Shown here: in pieces, positions 26,048 to 34,515 of the stretch
How the letters are laid out: each line of letters opens with the position of its first letter
Position numbering within the stretch: position 1 is the first letter of the stretch
Translations under genes and position numbers: made by a program
Source: JAPLDA01 sp043787975
Lineage (GTDB): Bacteria > Bacteroidota > Bacteroidia > AKYH767-A > 2013-40CM-41-45
Assembly: GCA_043787975.1 (NCBI GenBank)
Contig: JAYVUK010000038.1
Coordinates: forward strand, 62,001-126,000
DNA length: 64,000 bases
Direction: 5' to 3'
The notes under the pieces: model-generated
What the model was told of the DNA's origin: nothing
Database searches by the model: none
Seen by the model: only the letters and a program-made list of their open reading frames with translations

Positions 26048-27415
26048 GTGTACGCCATTCTCGATATCGAAACCACAGGAGGACAAGCATCCTATGAAAA
26101 GATTACGGAGATTGCTATCTATATACACGATGGAAAAAAAGTGGTGGACGAGTTTTCATCGCTCATCAATCCTGAAAAAACCATTCCGACTTTTATTACA
26201 CGGCTAACGGGAATTGACAATGACATGGTGCGCAACGCGCCTAAATTTTTTGAGGTAGCAAAAAAAATTGTCGAGATCACCGAAGGAAAAACTGTTGTTG
26301 CACACAATGCACAATTTGACTACTCATTCCTGCGAGAAGAATTCCGTTCGCTTGGTTACACCTTTTCACGGGATTACTTATGTACGGTAAAACTCAGTCG
26401 TAAACTCATTCCCGGTTTTCGTTCTTACAGTCTTGGCAACCTGTGTAAAAACCTCGGAATTGAAATTACAGGAAGACACCGTGCTGCCGGAGATGCCGCT
26501 GCAACCGTTAAGCTTTTTGAATTGCTGCTCGAAAAGGACCGTGACGAACACATTTCAAAATCCATCCGCAACGATTACCTGAACCTCCGTTTTCCGGAAC
26601 ACTTCGACAAAAAGCTCGTTGACAAACTACCCGAAGCAACAGGTGTTTATTATTTGTACAACATGGATGGAACTGTTATTTACATCGGCAAAAGCAACAA
26701 CATCCGGAAACGGGTGCTGACTCATTTTGCAAACAAAGGAAATCACAAAGCCCTCGAAATGCGTAATGCCATTCGCGACGTAAGTTTTGAGCTGACAGGA
26801 AATGAACTGGTTGCACTCTTGCTGGAGTCGGATGAAATAAAAAAATATTTACCAATCTATAACCGCGCTCAACGTCATTCGCTTTTTAACTTCGGAATTT
26901 TTCAGTCGGTGAATAAGGATGGTTACATCACCTTGAAGGCAGGAAAAATTATGCATGGAATGCAACCCATCATCACTGCATTTTCAGCGGATGAAGCAAG
27001 AGAAACGCTGGAGAAAAAGATCAGTGAATTTCGTTTGTGTCAGAAGCTTTGCGGAATCTACGATATTCAATATGCATGCTTTCACTTCAGCATCAACCAG
27101 TGCAACGGAGCTTGCATCGGTCGTGAAGCTTCGGAAGAATACAACAAGCGTGTGATGAAAGCAATTGGAAGCCTCGATTACACACACCGTAATTTTTTAA
27201 TTGTCGGGAGCGGAAGAAATGAAGAGGAGCGCTCGGTTGTCAATGTAGAAAATGGAAAATACCAAGGCTTCGGTTTTTTTAATCCTGAGTATGTGACTTC
27301 GGATGTTGAAACATTGAAAGAAATTGTTTCTACAAAACAGGATAACCGCGATGTCCATCGCATCATTCGAAGACACTTGTTACAGAATAAGCAAGATCGG
27401 ATTCTCACCTACTAA
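26048..27415 (+). CDS. DEDDh exonuclease fused to a GIY-YIG (UvrC/Cho-like) nuclease
   Basis: 455 residues. The N-terminal DnaQ-like 3'-5' exonuclease has D6 and E8 (DIETTGG), D91 (HNAQFDYSFL) and H144/D149 (HRAAGDAA), all catalytic residues. A GIY-YIG domain follows (GVYYLYN at 199 and VIYIGKSNN-RKR at 210), as in the N-terminal half of UvrC and in Cho. The last 180 residues resemble the Cys-containing region after the UvrC GIY-YIG domain (CQKLCGIYDIQYACFHFSINQCNGACIG). Such fusions occur in Bacteroidota and mycobacteria and probably act in excision repair. GTG start. A diverged copy of the last 17 codons and stop lies at 28301-28354. Confidence 0.9.
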   Translation: MYAILDIETTGGQASYEKITEIAIYIHDGKKVVDEFSSLINPEKTIPTFITRLTGIDNDMVRNAPKFFEVAKKIVEITEGKTVVAHNAQFDYSFLREEFRSLGYTFSRDYLCTVKLSRKLIPGFRSYSLGNLCKNLGIEITGRHRAAGDAAATVKLFELLLEKDRDEHISKSIRNDYLNLRFPEHFDKKLVDKLPEATGVYYLYNMDGTVIYIGKSNNIRKRVLTHFANKGNHKALEMRNAIRDVSFELTGNELVALLLESDEIKKYLPIYNRAQRHSLFNFGIFQSVNKDGYITLKAGKIMHGMQPIITAFSADEARETLEKKISEFRLCQKLCGIYDIQYACFHFSINQCNGACIGREASEEYNKRVMKAIGSLDYTHRNFLIVGSGRNEEERSVVNVENGKYQGFGFFNPEYVTSDVETLKEIVSTKQDNRDVHRIIRRHLLQNKQDRILTY

Positions 27416-27430
27416 TTGATTTCTCACGTT

Positions 27431-27453
27431 GCGAAGGATTTGCAATCCTTCGC
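27431..27453. repeat. GGATTTGCAATCC palindrome, copy 1
   Basis: Perfect 10-bp arms (GCGAAGGATT / AATCCTTCGC) and 3-base loop. With flanks (27428-27458) it is a near-identical direct repeat of 28121-28151 on the other side of the toxin-antitoxin genes. Confidence 0.75.
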
Positions 27454-27484
27454 TTCTCAGGCGTATCGTGCGTTAGCTTTTTCG

Positions 27485-27525
27485 TCGCCAACTTTGTTTT
27501 TGTCACAAGACAAAACAAATGGCGG
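27485..27525. repeat. Long hairpin downstream of the toxin gene
   Basis: CGCCA (27486-27490) with TGGCG (27520-27524), and inside them TTTGTTTTTGTC (27493-27504) with GACAAAACAAA (27509-27519), form one extended imperfect hairpin. It could terminate the minus-strand toxin transcript or be another mobile palindrome. Confidence 0.5.
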
Positions 27526-27544
27526 CAATTTGTTTGCCTTAGGC

Positions 27545-27844
27545 CTATTTTAACTTTGATGGATCTTGTCGATTGTCAAAAAGAGTATGTACTTTAATAA
27601 TGTTCCTTTCTAAAGAATAAAGAATAGAAATTTGTTTCATAATTACTGCTCTATGATGTCCTTTCTTTTGATTTGACGGAGGATATATATGAGGAAAGCG
27701 ACTAACTATTTCTTCGAAGCCTTCAAGAGCAAGTAGAAAATTTTTAACCTCCCGCTCAGTCCAATTTTCGAATAGGTATTTAATGATTTGGTCGGTTCTA
27801 CGAGCAGATTCACTTGACCACCTGACTTCAAAGTTATCTGGCAT
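27545..27844 (-). CDS. RelE/ParE-family toxin
   Basis: 99 residues. The fold is recognised from VRWSSESARRTDQIIKYLFENW at the N-terminus and the C-terminal ISILYSLERNIIKVHTLFDNRQDPSK, typical of Bacteroidota RelE/ParE toxins. It could poison DNA gyrase (ParE) or cleave mRNA on the ribosome (RelE); the sequence does not decide. Its start overlaps the end of the antitoxin gene by 11 bases, the normal antitoxin-first order. It lies inside the palindrome-rich insert behind the exonuclease/GIY-YIG gene. Confidence 0.88.
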   Translation of the reverse strand: MPDNFEVRWSSESARRTDQIIKYLFENWTEREVKNFLLALEGFEEIVSRFPHIYPPSNQKKGHHRAVIMKQISILYSLERNIIKVHTLFDNRQDPSKLK

Positions 27845-28058
27845 ACTTGTTCCAAAATTCCTTACTAGTTAAAGTGCGTCCTTTTTTATGATCATCAATA
27901 CCGCGATAGAGGGATTTCTTTTGAGCAGCAGTAAGATTATCATACCAATCTCCAGACTCTTCCGAATCTTTGATTGATGCTAAGGAGTTAAGGAGTTTTT
28001 TATCTTTTAATTTAGAAACCCAATTGACGAGTTCCAATCTGATAGATTGTGATTTCAT
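27834..28058 (-). CDS. Antitoxin of the RelE/ParE module
   Basis: 74 residues, acidic in the middle and basic at the end. It begins with a helical segment (SIRLELVNWVSKLKDKKLL) and ends with DWYDNLTAAQKKSLYRGIDDHKKGRTLTSKEFW, a pattern repeatedly found in Bacteroidota antitoxins upstream of this toxin type. No ribbon-helix-helix or classic HTH is obvious. Overlap with the toxin frame implies translational coupling. It should bind and neutralise the toxin and may repress the operon. Confidence 0.82.
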   Translation of the reverse strand: MKSQSIRLELVNWVSKLKDKKLLNSLASIKDSEESGDWYDNLTAAQKKSLYRGIDDHKKGRTLTSKEFWNKYAR

Positions 28059-28123
28059 AAAGCAAATATAGAAAATCTGTTGAAAATTACCCGACTAAAT
28101 TTGATGCTCACAGCCCTCCCGCT

Positions 28124-28146
28124 GCGAAGGATTTGCAATCCTTCCC
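28124..28146. repeat. GGATTTGCAATCC palindrome, copy 2
   Basis: Same core as 27431-27453 with one mismatch in the outer arm. It is placed just upstream of the antitoxin gene, so the module is bracketed by directly repeated palindromes. Confidence 0.7.
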
Positions 28147-28245
28147 TTCTCACAGGATTATCACTTTAGTTCAGCGAGAAATTATGCGGAACTAAGTAAT
28201 GTGTTAAAAGTAGAATGCATCACACGATATTGAAAGCAAGTAATA

Positions 28246-28293
28246 GCGGATTGCAAATCCGCACTTAGTTCCGCAGGATTGCAAATCCTGCGG
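28246..28293. repeat. Two further GGATTGCAAATCC palindromes
   Basis: GCGGATTGCAAATCCGC (28246-28262) and a second palindrome at 28271-28293 with arms CCGCAGGATT / AATCCTGCGG share the core, inverted relative to copies 1 and 2. CTTAGTTCCGC-type motifs lie between and around them (also in inverted form near 28178). Confidence 0.7.
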
Positions 28294-28300
28294 AGCGGGA

Positions 28301-28354
28301 ATCATTCGCAGGCACTTATTGCAGGATAAACAAGATAAAATTCTCACCTATTAA
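28301..28354 (+). pseudogene. Orphan 3' end of an exonuclease/GIY-YIG homologue
   Basis: Encodes IIRRHLLQDKQDKILTY and a stop, versus IIRRHLLQNKQDRILTY at the true gene end (27362-27415). The DNA differs at 10 of 54 positions, mostly silent. It begins directly after the last palindrome and has no upstream coding sequence, so it is a fragment left by insertion or recombination. Confidence 0.85.
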
Positions 28355-28454
28355 CTTGCATGAAGACCGAACTTAGTAACGAGTAATTAATTCGGAGACT
28401 GTAGTGTAACATTTTTTCTCCGAACTCCGAACTAAGTTCTTCAAACTAAAAGGG
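28355..28454. other. Spacer between the duplicated 3' end and the M36 gene
   Basis: No gene. It contains AACTTAGT / AACTAAGTTC and TTCGGAG / CTCCGAA inverted motifs; a clean terminator for the minus-strand M36 gene could not be defined. Confidence 0.4.
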
Positions 28455-31400
28455 TCAAGGTCTTGTCAGATCCAAACTAAAAGAAGGTGACGTAATCAAC
28501 ACCGGGATTTTGCTCCATGTTTCAACCGAGTTCCGATGACGAATTGCAACATAGTATAAATGATTAACCAGTGAAGCAGGACCAAAAACAGAAGCCGTTC
28601 CATTTGTATGCAACAAGGTTTTCACAGACGCTGCAATGGTTGCATAGCTCACTGCATCATGGAATTCAACCGTGATGGAATCACAAGCAGTCGGATCATT
28701 GCTCATTCCGAGGTCAAATAAAACTGCATTCATCATATCATTGTCTTTATACAACGCCTGGATAAATACTTTCAGATTTAAAAGTGTCGTGCAGGAATTG
28801 ACAGTTATCAATGGAGAATTGAACGTAGCCACACAAGCAGTTCCATCGGATACTTGTACAGCATAGGTTCCTGTTGTAACAGGATGTACAGTCTGTGCCG
28901 GTCCGTTCAAATTACCCGGAAGCCAGTTATAGGAATACGGTGTATAAGGAGTGAAACGATATGCATCATTGGACGCCGTGAACGTGGCACTGTTTCTTCC
29001 CGGAACTGCAACACCTCCGCTTCCATCTGCATTCTCTAGACCTTGTGTTGTTGTTGCATCCGGATCAAATGCAGAAGCATTACTGATTGTTGTTGTATGT
29101 ATTTCAATTACGTTGGTCGATTCATACAATATTGCCTGAACTACAAATGGATAAATTGTTCCGCCGTAGTGAGACGTTGTGTACCTCACAACAAGTTTTC
29201 GATTGGGTGCAGTTCCGGTTGTAACATAGCCGATGGAACTTCCTGCATTCTGTGGATTCAAATCGTTCCATGCCAAAGCAATTAAATTATTCGGAGTTGA
29301 AACCGAAGGAATGGCTACTCCATAAACCACATTGGGAGACATTCCGGGACTGAATGTGATAAATCCATTGGAGCAGATATAAAAATTAGTGTAGTTCGTT
29401 CCGAAAAAATTAAATGTAAACCCGATCGACTTTACACCACTCATCTGGTCATCAGTAAGCGAAACCGCAGTGTCTGCAATTGACAGCGGAGCATATGGTA
29501 TACTGGATACCAGGTAGGATCTGTAAGTACTTCCCGAACCTACAGCATTCAGTTGCACACTATCACCGCTGCAAATAACAGGAGGAGTTGCTGTAACATT
29601 CGCTGTAAAGGTTGAGGTCACCGTAATTGCATGAACAATTGAATCACTTCCCAATGGATTTGAAACAACAAGTTTCACATTGTAGCTTCCGGGTGAAGTA
29701 AAAGTGTGTACAGGATTTTGCAGAATGGATGTTGCTTGATCACCAAAATTCCATGACCAGTTAAATGCCTGCGTTGACTGATCTGTAAAGTGAACCGTTC
29801 CACCACAGGAAACGGTATTCAGATCAGAAGTAAAAGCAGCAACCGGCGGCTGAGTCGCGGGAAGACAGAACGGTGGCATGTTGAAACCTGCAGTTTCATC
29901 ACCGGCAGTATTTGCACTTCCCTGTAATGCATTGTATCCCATACCTCTTCGCGCAAAAGCCTGCCATATCAGGCAACGATGAGCATTGTTATATAGCAAT
30001 GCATCTGCAGTAAGAATGGCATCCCTGGCATCTAAAAATCCGGGACCACATGGCTGAAGTTTCATTCCTTCCATAACCAATCGCATCGCCAAATAATTTC
30101 CCGAACCGGGATTAAATGCACTGCTGAAACCATATTGGTCAATAAGCAGCCACGACATATCCCAAACCACATCACACCAGATTTCTCCGATGGCATGCAC
30201 TTCCGGATTCGCCGCAAGACTTGTATACGTCTGCGGGTTGATACTCATGTTTGTTGAATAAGGAAAACGTCTGAGTCCAGCACCATTGACCGGCTGCCCT
30301 TTTGCATAGGTTCCTATTCCACGAGCATCAGTTCCCTGGTCACCGGGTTCAATTGTCATCATCAATGCAAGCCAGTCGCTCCATCCTTCGCCACCTTGTT
30401 CTCCATTCCCTAAACAACTTGCCTGGGATGGACCACCTGTCAACCGGTTTGATAATCCATGTCCGTATTCATGAGCGACAATTCCATTATCAAAAGATCC
30501 GTCAATTTGGTTTGAGCTGCAGGTAACAATTGTTGCGCTGACTGTTCCGGCAAGCAATGCCGACTTCAATGTGTTTCCATTCGCCTGTGATATAGACACA
30601 CACGGAATTGAAACGGGCGGCGTGCCTGACATAGCAGGCGGTGCGCCACTTACATTGTTTGCAATGATTACTCCCACTGCTCCTGCAGCTTGCGCTGCCT
30701 GGGCTTTGTTGATGAAGTTACAAAGACCACGATCAATCAAAACAATTTTACCGGAAACATTATTTGTTATTGCAGAGCAACCATCATTTACCGGGCTTAT
30801 ACCATCTACAGCGAGAATTAAATTAGCTGTGACTGTACCAACTGAACTAAATTCACCAACTGCAATGGTCATCGGACCATTAAAACTTGCTGAGGAGATA
30901 TTCAAACTCGAACATGCAGATCCGCTGCCTGTCCACAAATACATTTGCATTCTTCCTGAACCGCCATCCGGTGGTGTTGAAAAGTTGGCGTTGTTTGTTC
31001 CGGAGCCGTCAAATCCTTCTGCCTTCACATAGTCATTTCCCAAACCACCATGTCCGTAATTGTTCTGCTGAAAGTTTCCGGCCACTTCATCAAATCCCAA
31101 CTTATAGAGAAAATCGTGAATGGCATTGTTGTCATAAAAAAGATTCGTGAGCGATGCATCCTGGTTTGTAAGAGGAGCAGCATTCGCAACAAAAGGAAAA
31201 TTAAAATTCAAACCCGCTCCGCCGTCCGGTGAATAGCCGGGAAGATTATCGTTGTTTGCATCTTCGTATGAATACACATTGTTACCTCGTGTAATCGTGT
31301 AGTCAGCACCCGCTACTCCATTCACATCTTGCCAGCTATAAGGTGAAGCGGTGAGATCAGCAGGATTTGTCAATATTGAACGGCTTCCAAACGAAGCAGC

Positions 31401-32069
31401 TTCCAGTGGAAATGGGAATACATTGTAGTTATCTTCAGCCGTGTAATCATTCTTATCAATGAATTTTCCAGTGAGCGCATTCACTCTTATATTCCACCAA
31501 TGTGGTTCATCCTTCAGTTCGATGCTTACATCCCACGCCAACAAAACTTTGCTTTCTGTCTGCCTGTAGACCAACTGCACTTTTACAGGACTGCTTGAAA
31601 TTTCAGGCGCATCATACACAAAACGTTTTGCTGTTGCATCGCAGCTGATTAACTGAAGTGTTTTTAATTCACTTTTCTTCAAATAGGAAAGCGTAAACCT
31701 GATGGCGTCTTCCGGAGTAATGGAAGGTTGATCCGTATTCACTTTGTTTTCTAAATGATCGATCAAGCCGGGTTTAAAAAACAAAACTGAATTTTCTTTT
31801 ATGGCAAAAACACTGATAGCGTTGTAAACAATAATCCCGTTATGCCTTTGTTGAATATAAGTATGAGTAAGTCCGGTGGTTTTGTCTGTGTATTGATCAG
31901 AAATTACCCAATCATTGATGTCTCCCGGAAGCCAGTTGTTTTTACCACGTTCAGCATTCAAGTGAGAAGTAATAAGGCTTCGATTGTCCTGCGCATAACC
32001 AGTTATGGCCAAACAAAACAGGATCAAAAGAAATGTAAAACTGCTTTTGAGAGTTGTGCTTTTAATCAT
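28455..32069 (-). CDS. Secreted M36 (fungalysin) metallopeptidase with PA and PKD domains
   Basis: 1204 residues from the ATG at 32069, chosen because it starts a clean signal peptide (MIKSTTLKSSFTFLLILF...GYAQ). An FTP-type propeptide (about 25-200) precedes the fungalysin catalytic domain. That domain has zinc motif HEYGH (H533, E534, H537) and downstream GGEGWSDW carrying the third ligand, with a PA domain inserted before it (about 400-510). A PKD domain (VAAFTSDL ... FTSPGSYNVKLVVSN) follows, then a beta region and a C-terminal domain of about 105 residues shared with the 48604 gene. It should degrade extracellular protein. No ordinary T9SS type A ending is present; the shared domain may replace it. 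Confidence 0.9.
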   Translation of the reverse strand: MIKSTTLKSSFTFLLILFCLAITGYAQDNRSLITSHLNAERGKNNWLPGDINDWVISDQYTDKTTGLTHTYIQQRHNGIIVYNAISVFAIKENSVLFFKPGLIDHLENKVNTDQPSITPEDAIRFTLSYLKKSELKTLQLISCDATAKRFVYDAPEISSSPVKVQLVYRQTESKVLLAWDVSIELKDEPHWWNIRVNALTGKFIDKNDYTAEDNYNVFPFPLEAASFGSRSILTNPADLTASPYSWQDVNGVAGADYTITRGNNVYSYEDANNDNLPGYSPDGGAGLNFNFPFVANAAPLTNQDASLTNLFYDNNAIHDFLYKLGFDEVAGNFQQNNYGHGGLGNDYVKAEGFDGSGTNNANFSTPPDGGSGRMQMYLWTGSGSACSSLNISSASFNGPMTIAVGEFSSVGTVTANLILAVDGISPVNDGCSAITNNVSGKIVLIDRGLCNFINKAQAAQAAGAVGVIIANNVSGAPPAMSGTPPVSIPCVSISQANGNTLKSALLAGTVSATIVTCSSNQIDGSFDNGIVAHEYGHGLSNRLTGGPSQASCLGNGEQGGEGWSDWLALMMTIEPGDQGTDARGIGTYAKGQPVNGAGLRRFPYSTNMSINPQTYTSLAANPEVHAIGEIWCDVVWDMSWLLIDQYGFSSAFNPGSGNYLAMRLVMEGMKLQPCGPGFLDARDAILTADALLYNNAHRCLIWQAFARRGMGYNALQGSANTAGDETAGFNMPPFCLPATQPPVAAFTSDLNTVSCGGTVHFTDQSTQAFNWSWNFGDQATSILQNPVHTFTSPGSYNVKLVVSNPLGSDSIVHAITVTSTFTANVTATPPVICSGDSVQLNAVGSGSTYRSYLVSSIPYAPLSIADTAVSLTDDQMSGVKSIGFTFNFFGTNYTNFYICSNGFITFSPGMSPNVVYGVAIPSVSTPNNLIALAWNDLNPQNAGSSIGYVTTGTAPNRKLVVRYTTSHYGGTIYPFVVQAILYESTNVIEIHTTTISNASAFDPDATTTQGLENADGSGGVAVPGRNSATFTASNDAYRFTPYTPYSYNWLPGNLNGPAQTVHPVTTGTYAVQVSDGTACVATFNSPLITVNSCTTLLNLKVFIQALYKDNDMMNAVLFDLGMSNDPTACDSITVEFHDAVSYATIAASVKTLLHTNGTASVFGPASLVNHLYYVAIRHRNSVETWSKIPVLITSPSFSLDLTRP

Positions 32070-32130
32070 GGTATACTTTACTAATGTTACTGTTAAAATA
32101 TCAGTTGGATATCTTCTTTGGTGATTCATC

Positions 32131-32160
32131 CAAAATTAACAAAAAAAATTTCATGGCAAA
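32131..32160 (-). promoter_or_regulatory. Consensus promoter of the M36 peptidase gene
   Basis: Minus strand TTTG (32160-32157), 18-base spacer, TAATTTTG (32138-32131): an exact TTG / TAnnTTTG match. Predicted leader about 55 bases to the start at 32069, which supports that start over an upstream in-frame Met. Confidence 0.75.
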
Positions 32161-32239
32161 AAGAAATGTTGCCAAACGGGTTAATTGTACCTCAAGAAAG
32201 TATTGGCTCATTCTGATCTCTTTGTCTTAGTACTTCTCA

Positions 32240-32291
32240 GTGTCCTTAGTGTCTTAGTGGTATTTCTTCACCACTGAGACACTAAGGACAC
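32240..32291. repeat. Long inverted repeat (GTGTCCTTAGTGTC type)
   Basis: Arms 32240-32261 and 32270-32291 pair at 21 of 22 positions with an 8-base loop. This CACTAAGACACTAAGGACAC motif type occurs between genes in many bacteria. It lies between the divergent M36 and redoxin genes. Confidence 0.75.
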
Positions 32292-32446
32292 TATGTTGCA
32301 CGAAGAAGGATATTAAAAAATGAATCCGTTTCTACTTGTTAGATATCATTCAAATCAAAGGATTAACTGGAATGTCCTATTTTGAAATCTAACCATGCAT
32401 GAACTACTTTTGTTTTTGATTGAGTTTTCCGGTACGTTTGGACAAC

Positions 32447-33004
32447 ATGAAAAAGATTTTCATCTTTCTTCTTTTATTTAGCAGCGAAAGAATTTCAGCG
32501 CAAAATTTATATTCCATTCAGCTTAAGACACTGGATCACAAAATTTTTTCGTTGGATGAGATCAAAAAAAACAATGCATCCGTTTTTATTTTTCTTCTTC
32601 CTGATTGTCCGGGTTGTCAAAGCTATTCGCTCACATTGAATCAACTAAACAAAAAATTCGAATCAGCAGGAATTGTTTTCTATGGAGTATTTCCGGACGA
32701 TTACAATACACTTAAAGAAATGAAAGACTTTCAAACTCAGTATCACATTAATTTTTCATTGCTGACTGATCCTGAAAAAAAATTAGCAAAAACTCTTGCT
32801 GCGAAAGTGGTCCCTGAAGCGTTTGTTACAGACAACACAGGAAAAATTCTATATCGAGGAAGAATTGACGACTGGATGTATGCTACCGGAAAAAAGAAAC
32901 CAACGATCACCACACATGAGTTGCAAGATGCGCTGAATGCGATCGTCCTGCATCAACCAATTAAAATTTCGCAAACAAAAGCAATCGGATGCATCATTGA
33001 ATAG
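32447..33004 (+). CDS. Periplasmic thioredoxin-fold redoxin
   Basis: 185 residues from ATG 32447, which begins the signal peptide MKKIFIFLLLFSSERISAQ; an upstream in-frame ATG gives a poorer leader. The AhpC/TSA-type fold has redox pair C54-C57 in LPDCPGCQSY, then GIVFYGVFPDDY and the cis-Pro region AAKVVPEAFVTDNTGKILYRGRIDDW. It should reduce disulfides or act as a peroxiredoxin or metal-chaperone-like thiol protein outside the cytoplasm. It lies 78 bases upstream of the heme/copper lipoprotein gene and the two probably work together. Confidence 0.88.
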   Translation: MKKIFIFLLLFSSERISAQNLYSIQLKTLDHKIFSLDEIKKNNASVFIFLLPDCPGCQSYSLTLNQLNKKFESAGIVFYGVFPDDYNTLKEMKDFQTQYHINFSLLTDPEKKLAKTLAAKVVPEAFVTDNTGKILYRGRIDDWMYATGKKKPTITTHELQDALNAIVLHQPIKISQTKAIGCIIE

Positions 33005-33019
33005 AGACCTCACCCTAAA

Positions 33020-33040
33020 TCCCTCTCCGAGGGAGAGGGA
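33020..33040. repeat. Interspersed hairpin (CCCTCTCC/GGAGAGGG)
   Basis: 9-bp arms TCCCTCTCC (33020-33028) and GGAGAGGGA (33032-33040), 3-base loop, preceded by CCTCACCCTAAA. A widespread intergenic repeat type; it lies between the redoxin and heme/copper genes and may modulate their joint transcript. Confidence 0.65.
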
Positions 33041-33082
33041 CTTGACTGTCATTTAAAACTTCTCCAGGTAGATTCAATTAAT

Positions 33083-34456
33083 ATGAAATATAATTTTTCC
33101 AATCTTTTTATTTTTCTACTATCGTTGTTCACACTTGCTTCCTGCAATACAAGTGAGGATAAAAAATCAATTCAACCGACTTTTTCAGAAAACATTGCTC
33201 CGATTATTTATAAAAACTGCACGCCGTGTCATCGTCCGGGTTCTGCAGCACCATTTGATTTGATTACTTATAAAGACGTAAAGAAACATGCGAAAACAAT
33301 TTTACTCACAGTTGAATCCCGTTTGATGCCGCCCTGGCCTGCTGATATTTCCTATTCACATTTCAGGGATGAAAAAGTTCAGACGGATACTGAAATACAA
33401 CTGATCAAACATTGGGTTGAAGATGATTCACCGGAAGGAGATCCTTCCAAAACACTTTCTCCTCCGACATTTCCAGATCACAGCAATTTCGGAAAACCTG
33501 ATTTGATACTGACGATGAAAGAACCATATAAGATCACCGGAAATAACAAAGACAATTTTGTGATGATGAAACTTCCGTACGAACTTCCTGCTGATACGTT
33601 TATCAAGGCAATTGAAATTGTTCCCGGAAATACAAAAGTCGTCCATCACATCAATGCTCATCTTGTTCAGTACAATGAGGGAGCGAAAAAGGATTTGACA
33701 AAAGGAGAACGCTTTGTTGACACCGAAGTAAATGACAAACTTCAGTCGTTTCAAAAACTTGATCTGCAAAATGACGATGGCTCCTACCCGCTTCTCACTC
33801 CTTCTGTCACCAATTATTTGCCTGGAGTTGAAACCGCTTTCTATCCAAATGGAATTGGTGGTTATCGTGTAAAGAAAAAAGGAATTTTATTGCTTGATAA
33901 CATTCATTACGGACCTTCGCCAGTTGACACAACTGACAATACTTCTTTCAATATTTTTTTCAGCGCCACTCCACCACTTCGTCCAACACATGAATTTATT
34001 CTTGGGACTTCAGGAATTTCACCTGTTGAACCGTTGCTTGTTATTCAACCAAACACAGTTCAGACTTTTAAAACTCATTACACGGTTCCGGAAGATTTAT
34101 CGCTTCTAACGATCAATCCTCATATGCACTTGCTGGGAAAATTCTTTCTCGCTTATGCAATAAAACCGGATGGAGATACGATTCGCCTCGTGAGAATTAA
34201 CCGTTGGGATTTTCGCTGGCAATATTTTTACACATTCAAAAATATCGTGAAGCTTCCAAAAGGAACAACGATTTATGTTGAAGGAGTGTATGACAACACA
34301 GAAAATAATCCGCTCAATCCTTTTCATCCACCGAAAGTAGTTGCTGAACGAAACGGAAGCATGCGAACGACAGATGAGATGTTTCAGTTGATTGTGACGT
34401 ATATGTCGTATCGGGAGGGAGATGAGAATGTTTCACTTGAGATGAATAATAAATAG
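33083..34456 (+). CDS. Heme-c lipoprotein with PHM/DBM-like copper monooxygenase domain
   Basis: 457 residues. Lipobox LASC with C21 as lipidation site. A class I cytochrome c-like segment has C46-x-x-C49-H50 and a likely distal Met (M82 in RLMPPWP). The remainder matches the two-domain copper type II ascorbate-dependent monooxygenase fold. H188-H189 (VVHHINAHL) and H275 (NIHYG) correspond to the CuH site, and H347-x-H349 (PHMHLLGK) and M441 (VTYMSYREGDE) to the CuM site. All six copper ligands and the heme motif are intact, so a redox enzyme anchored in the envelope is likely. The substrate is unknown. The redoxin upstream may deliver electrons or copper. Confidence 0.85.
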   Translation: MKYNFSNLFIFLLSLFTLASCNTSEDKKSIQPTFSENIAPIIYKNCTPCHRPGSAAPFDLITYKDVKKHAKTILLTVESRLMPPWPADISYSHFRDEKVQTDTEIQLIKHWVEDDSPEGDPSKTLSPPTFPDHSNFGKPDLILTMKEPYKITGNNKDNFVMMKLPYELPADTFIKAIEIVPGNTKVVHHINAHLVQYNEGAKKDLTKGERFVDTEVNDKLQSFQKLDLQNDDGSYPLLTPSVTNYLPGVETAFYPNGIGGYRVKKKGILLLDNIHYGPSPVDTTDNTSFNIFFSATPPLRPTHEFILGTSGISPVEPLLVIQPNTVQTFKTHYTVPEDLSLLTINPHMHLLGKFFLAYAIKPDGDTIRLVRINRWDFRWQYFYTFKNIVKLPKGTTIYVEGVYDNTENNPLNPFHPPKVVAERNGSMRTTDEMFQLIVTYMSYREGDENVSLEMNNK

Positions 34457-34515
34457 TTCATTAGTTTAATAGTTCATTGGTTAAATACCAACAATAGTCT
34501 ATAAAACAATTCATT

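Noticed and set aside
27416..28300. CRISPR-like array from the repeated GGATTTGCAATCC units
   Set aside because: Only four copies, irregular spacing, both orientations and genes in between; these are palindromic interspersed repeats.
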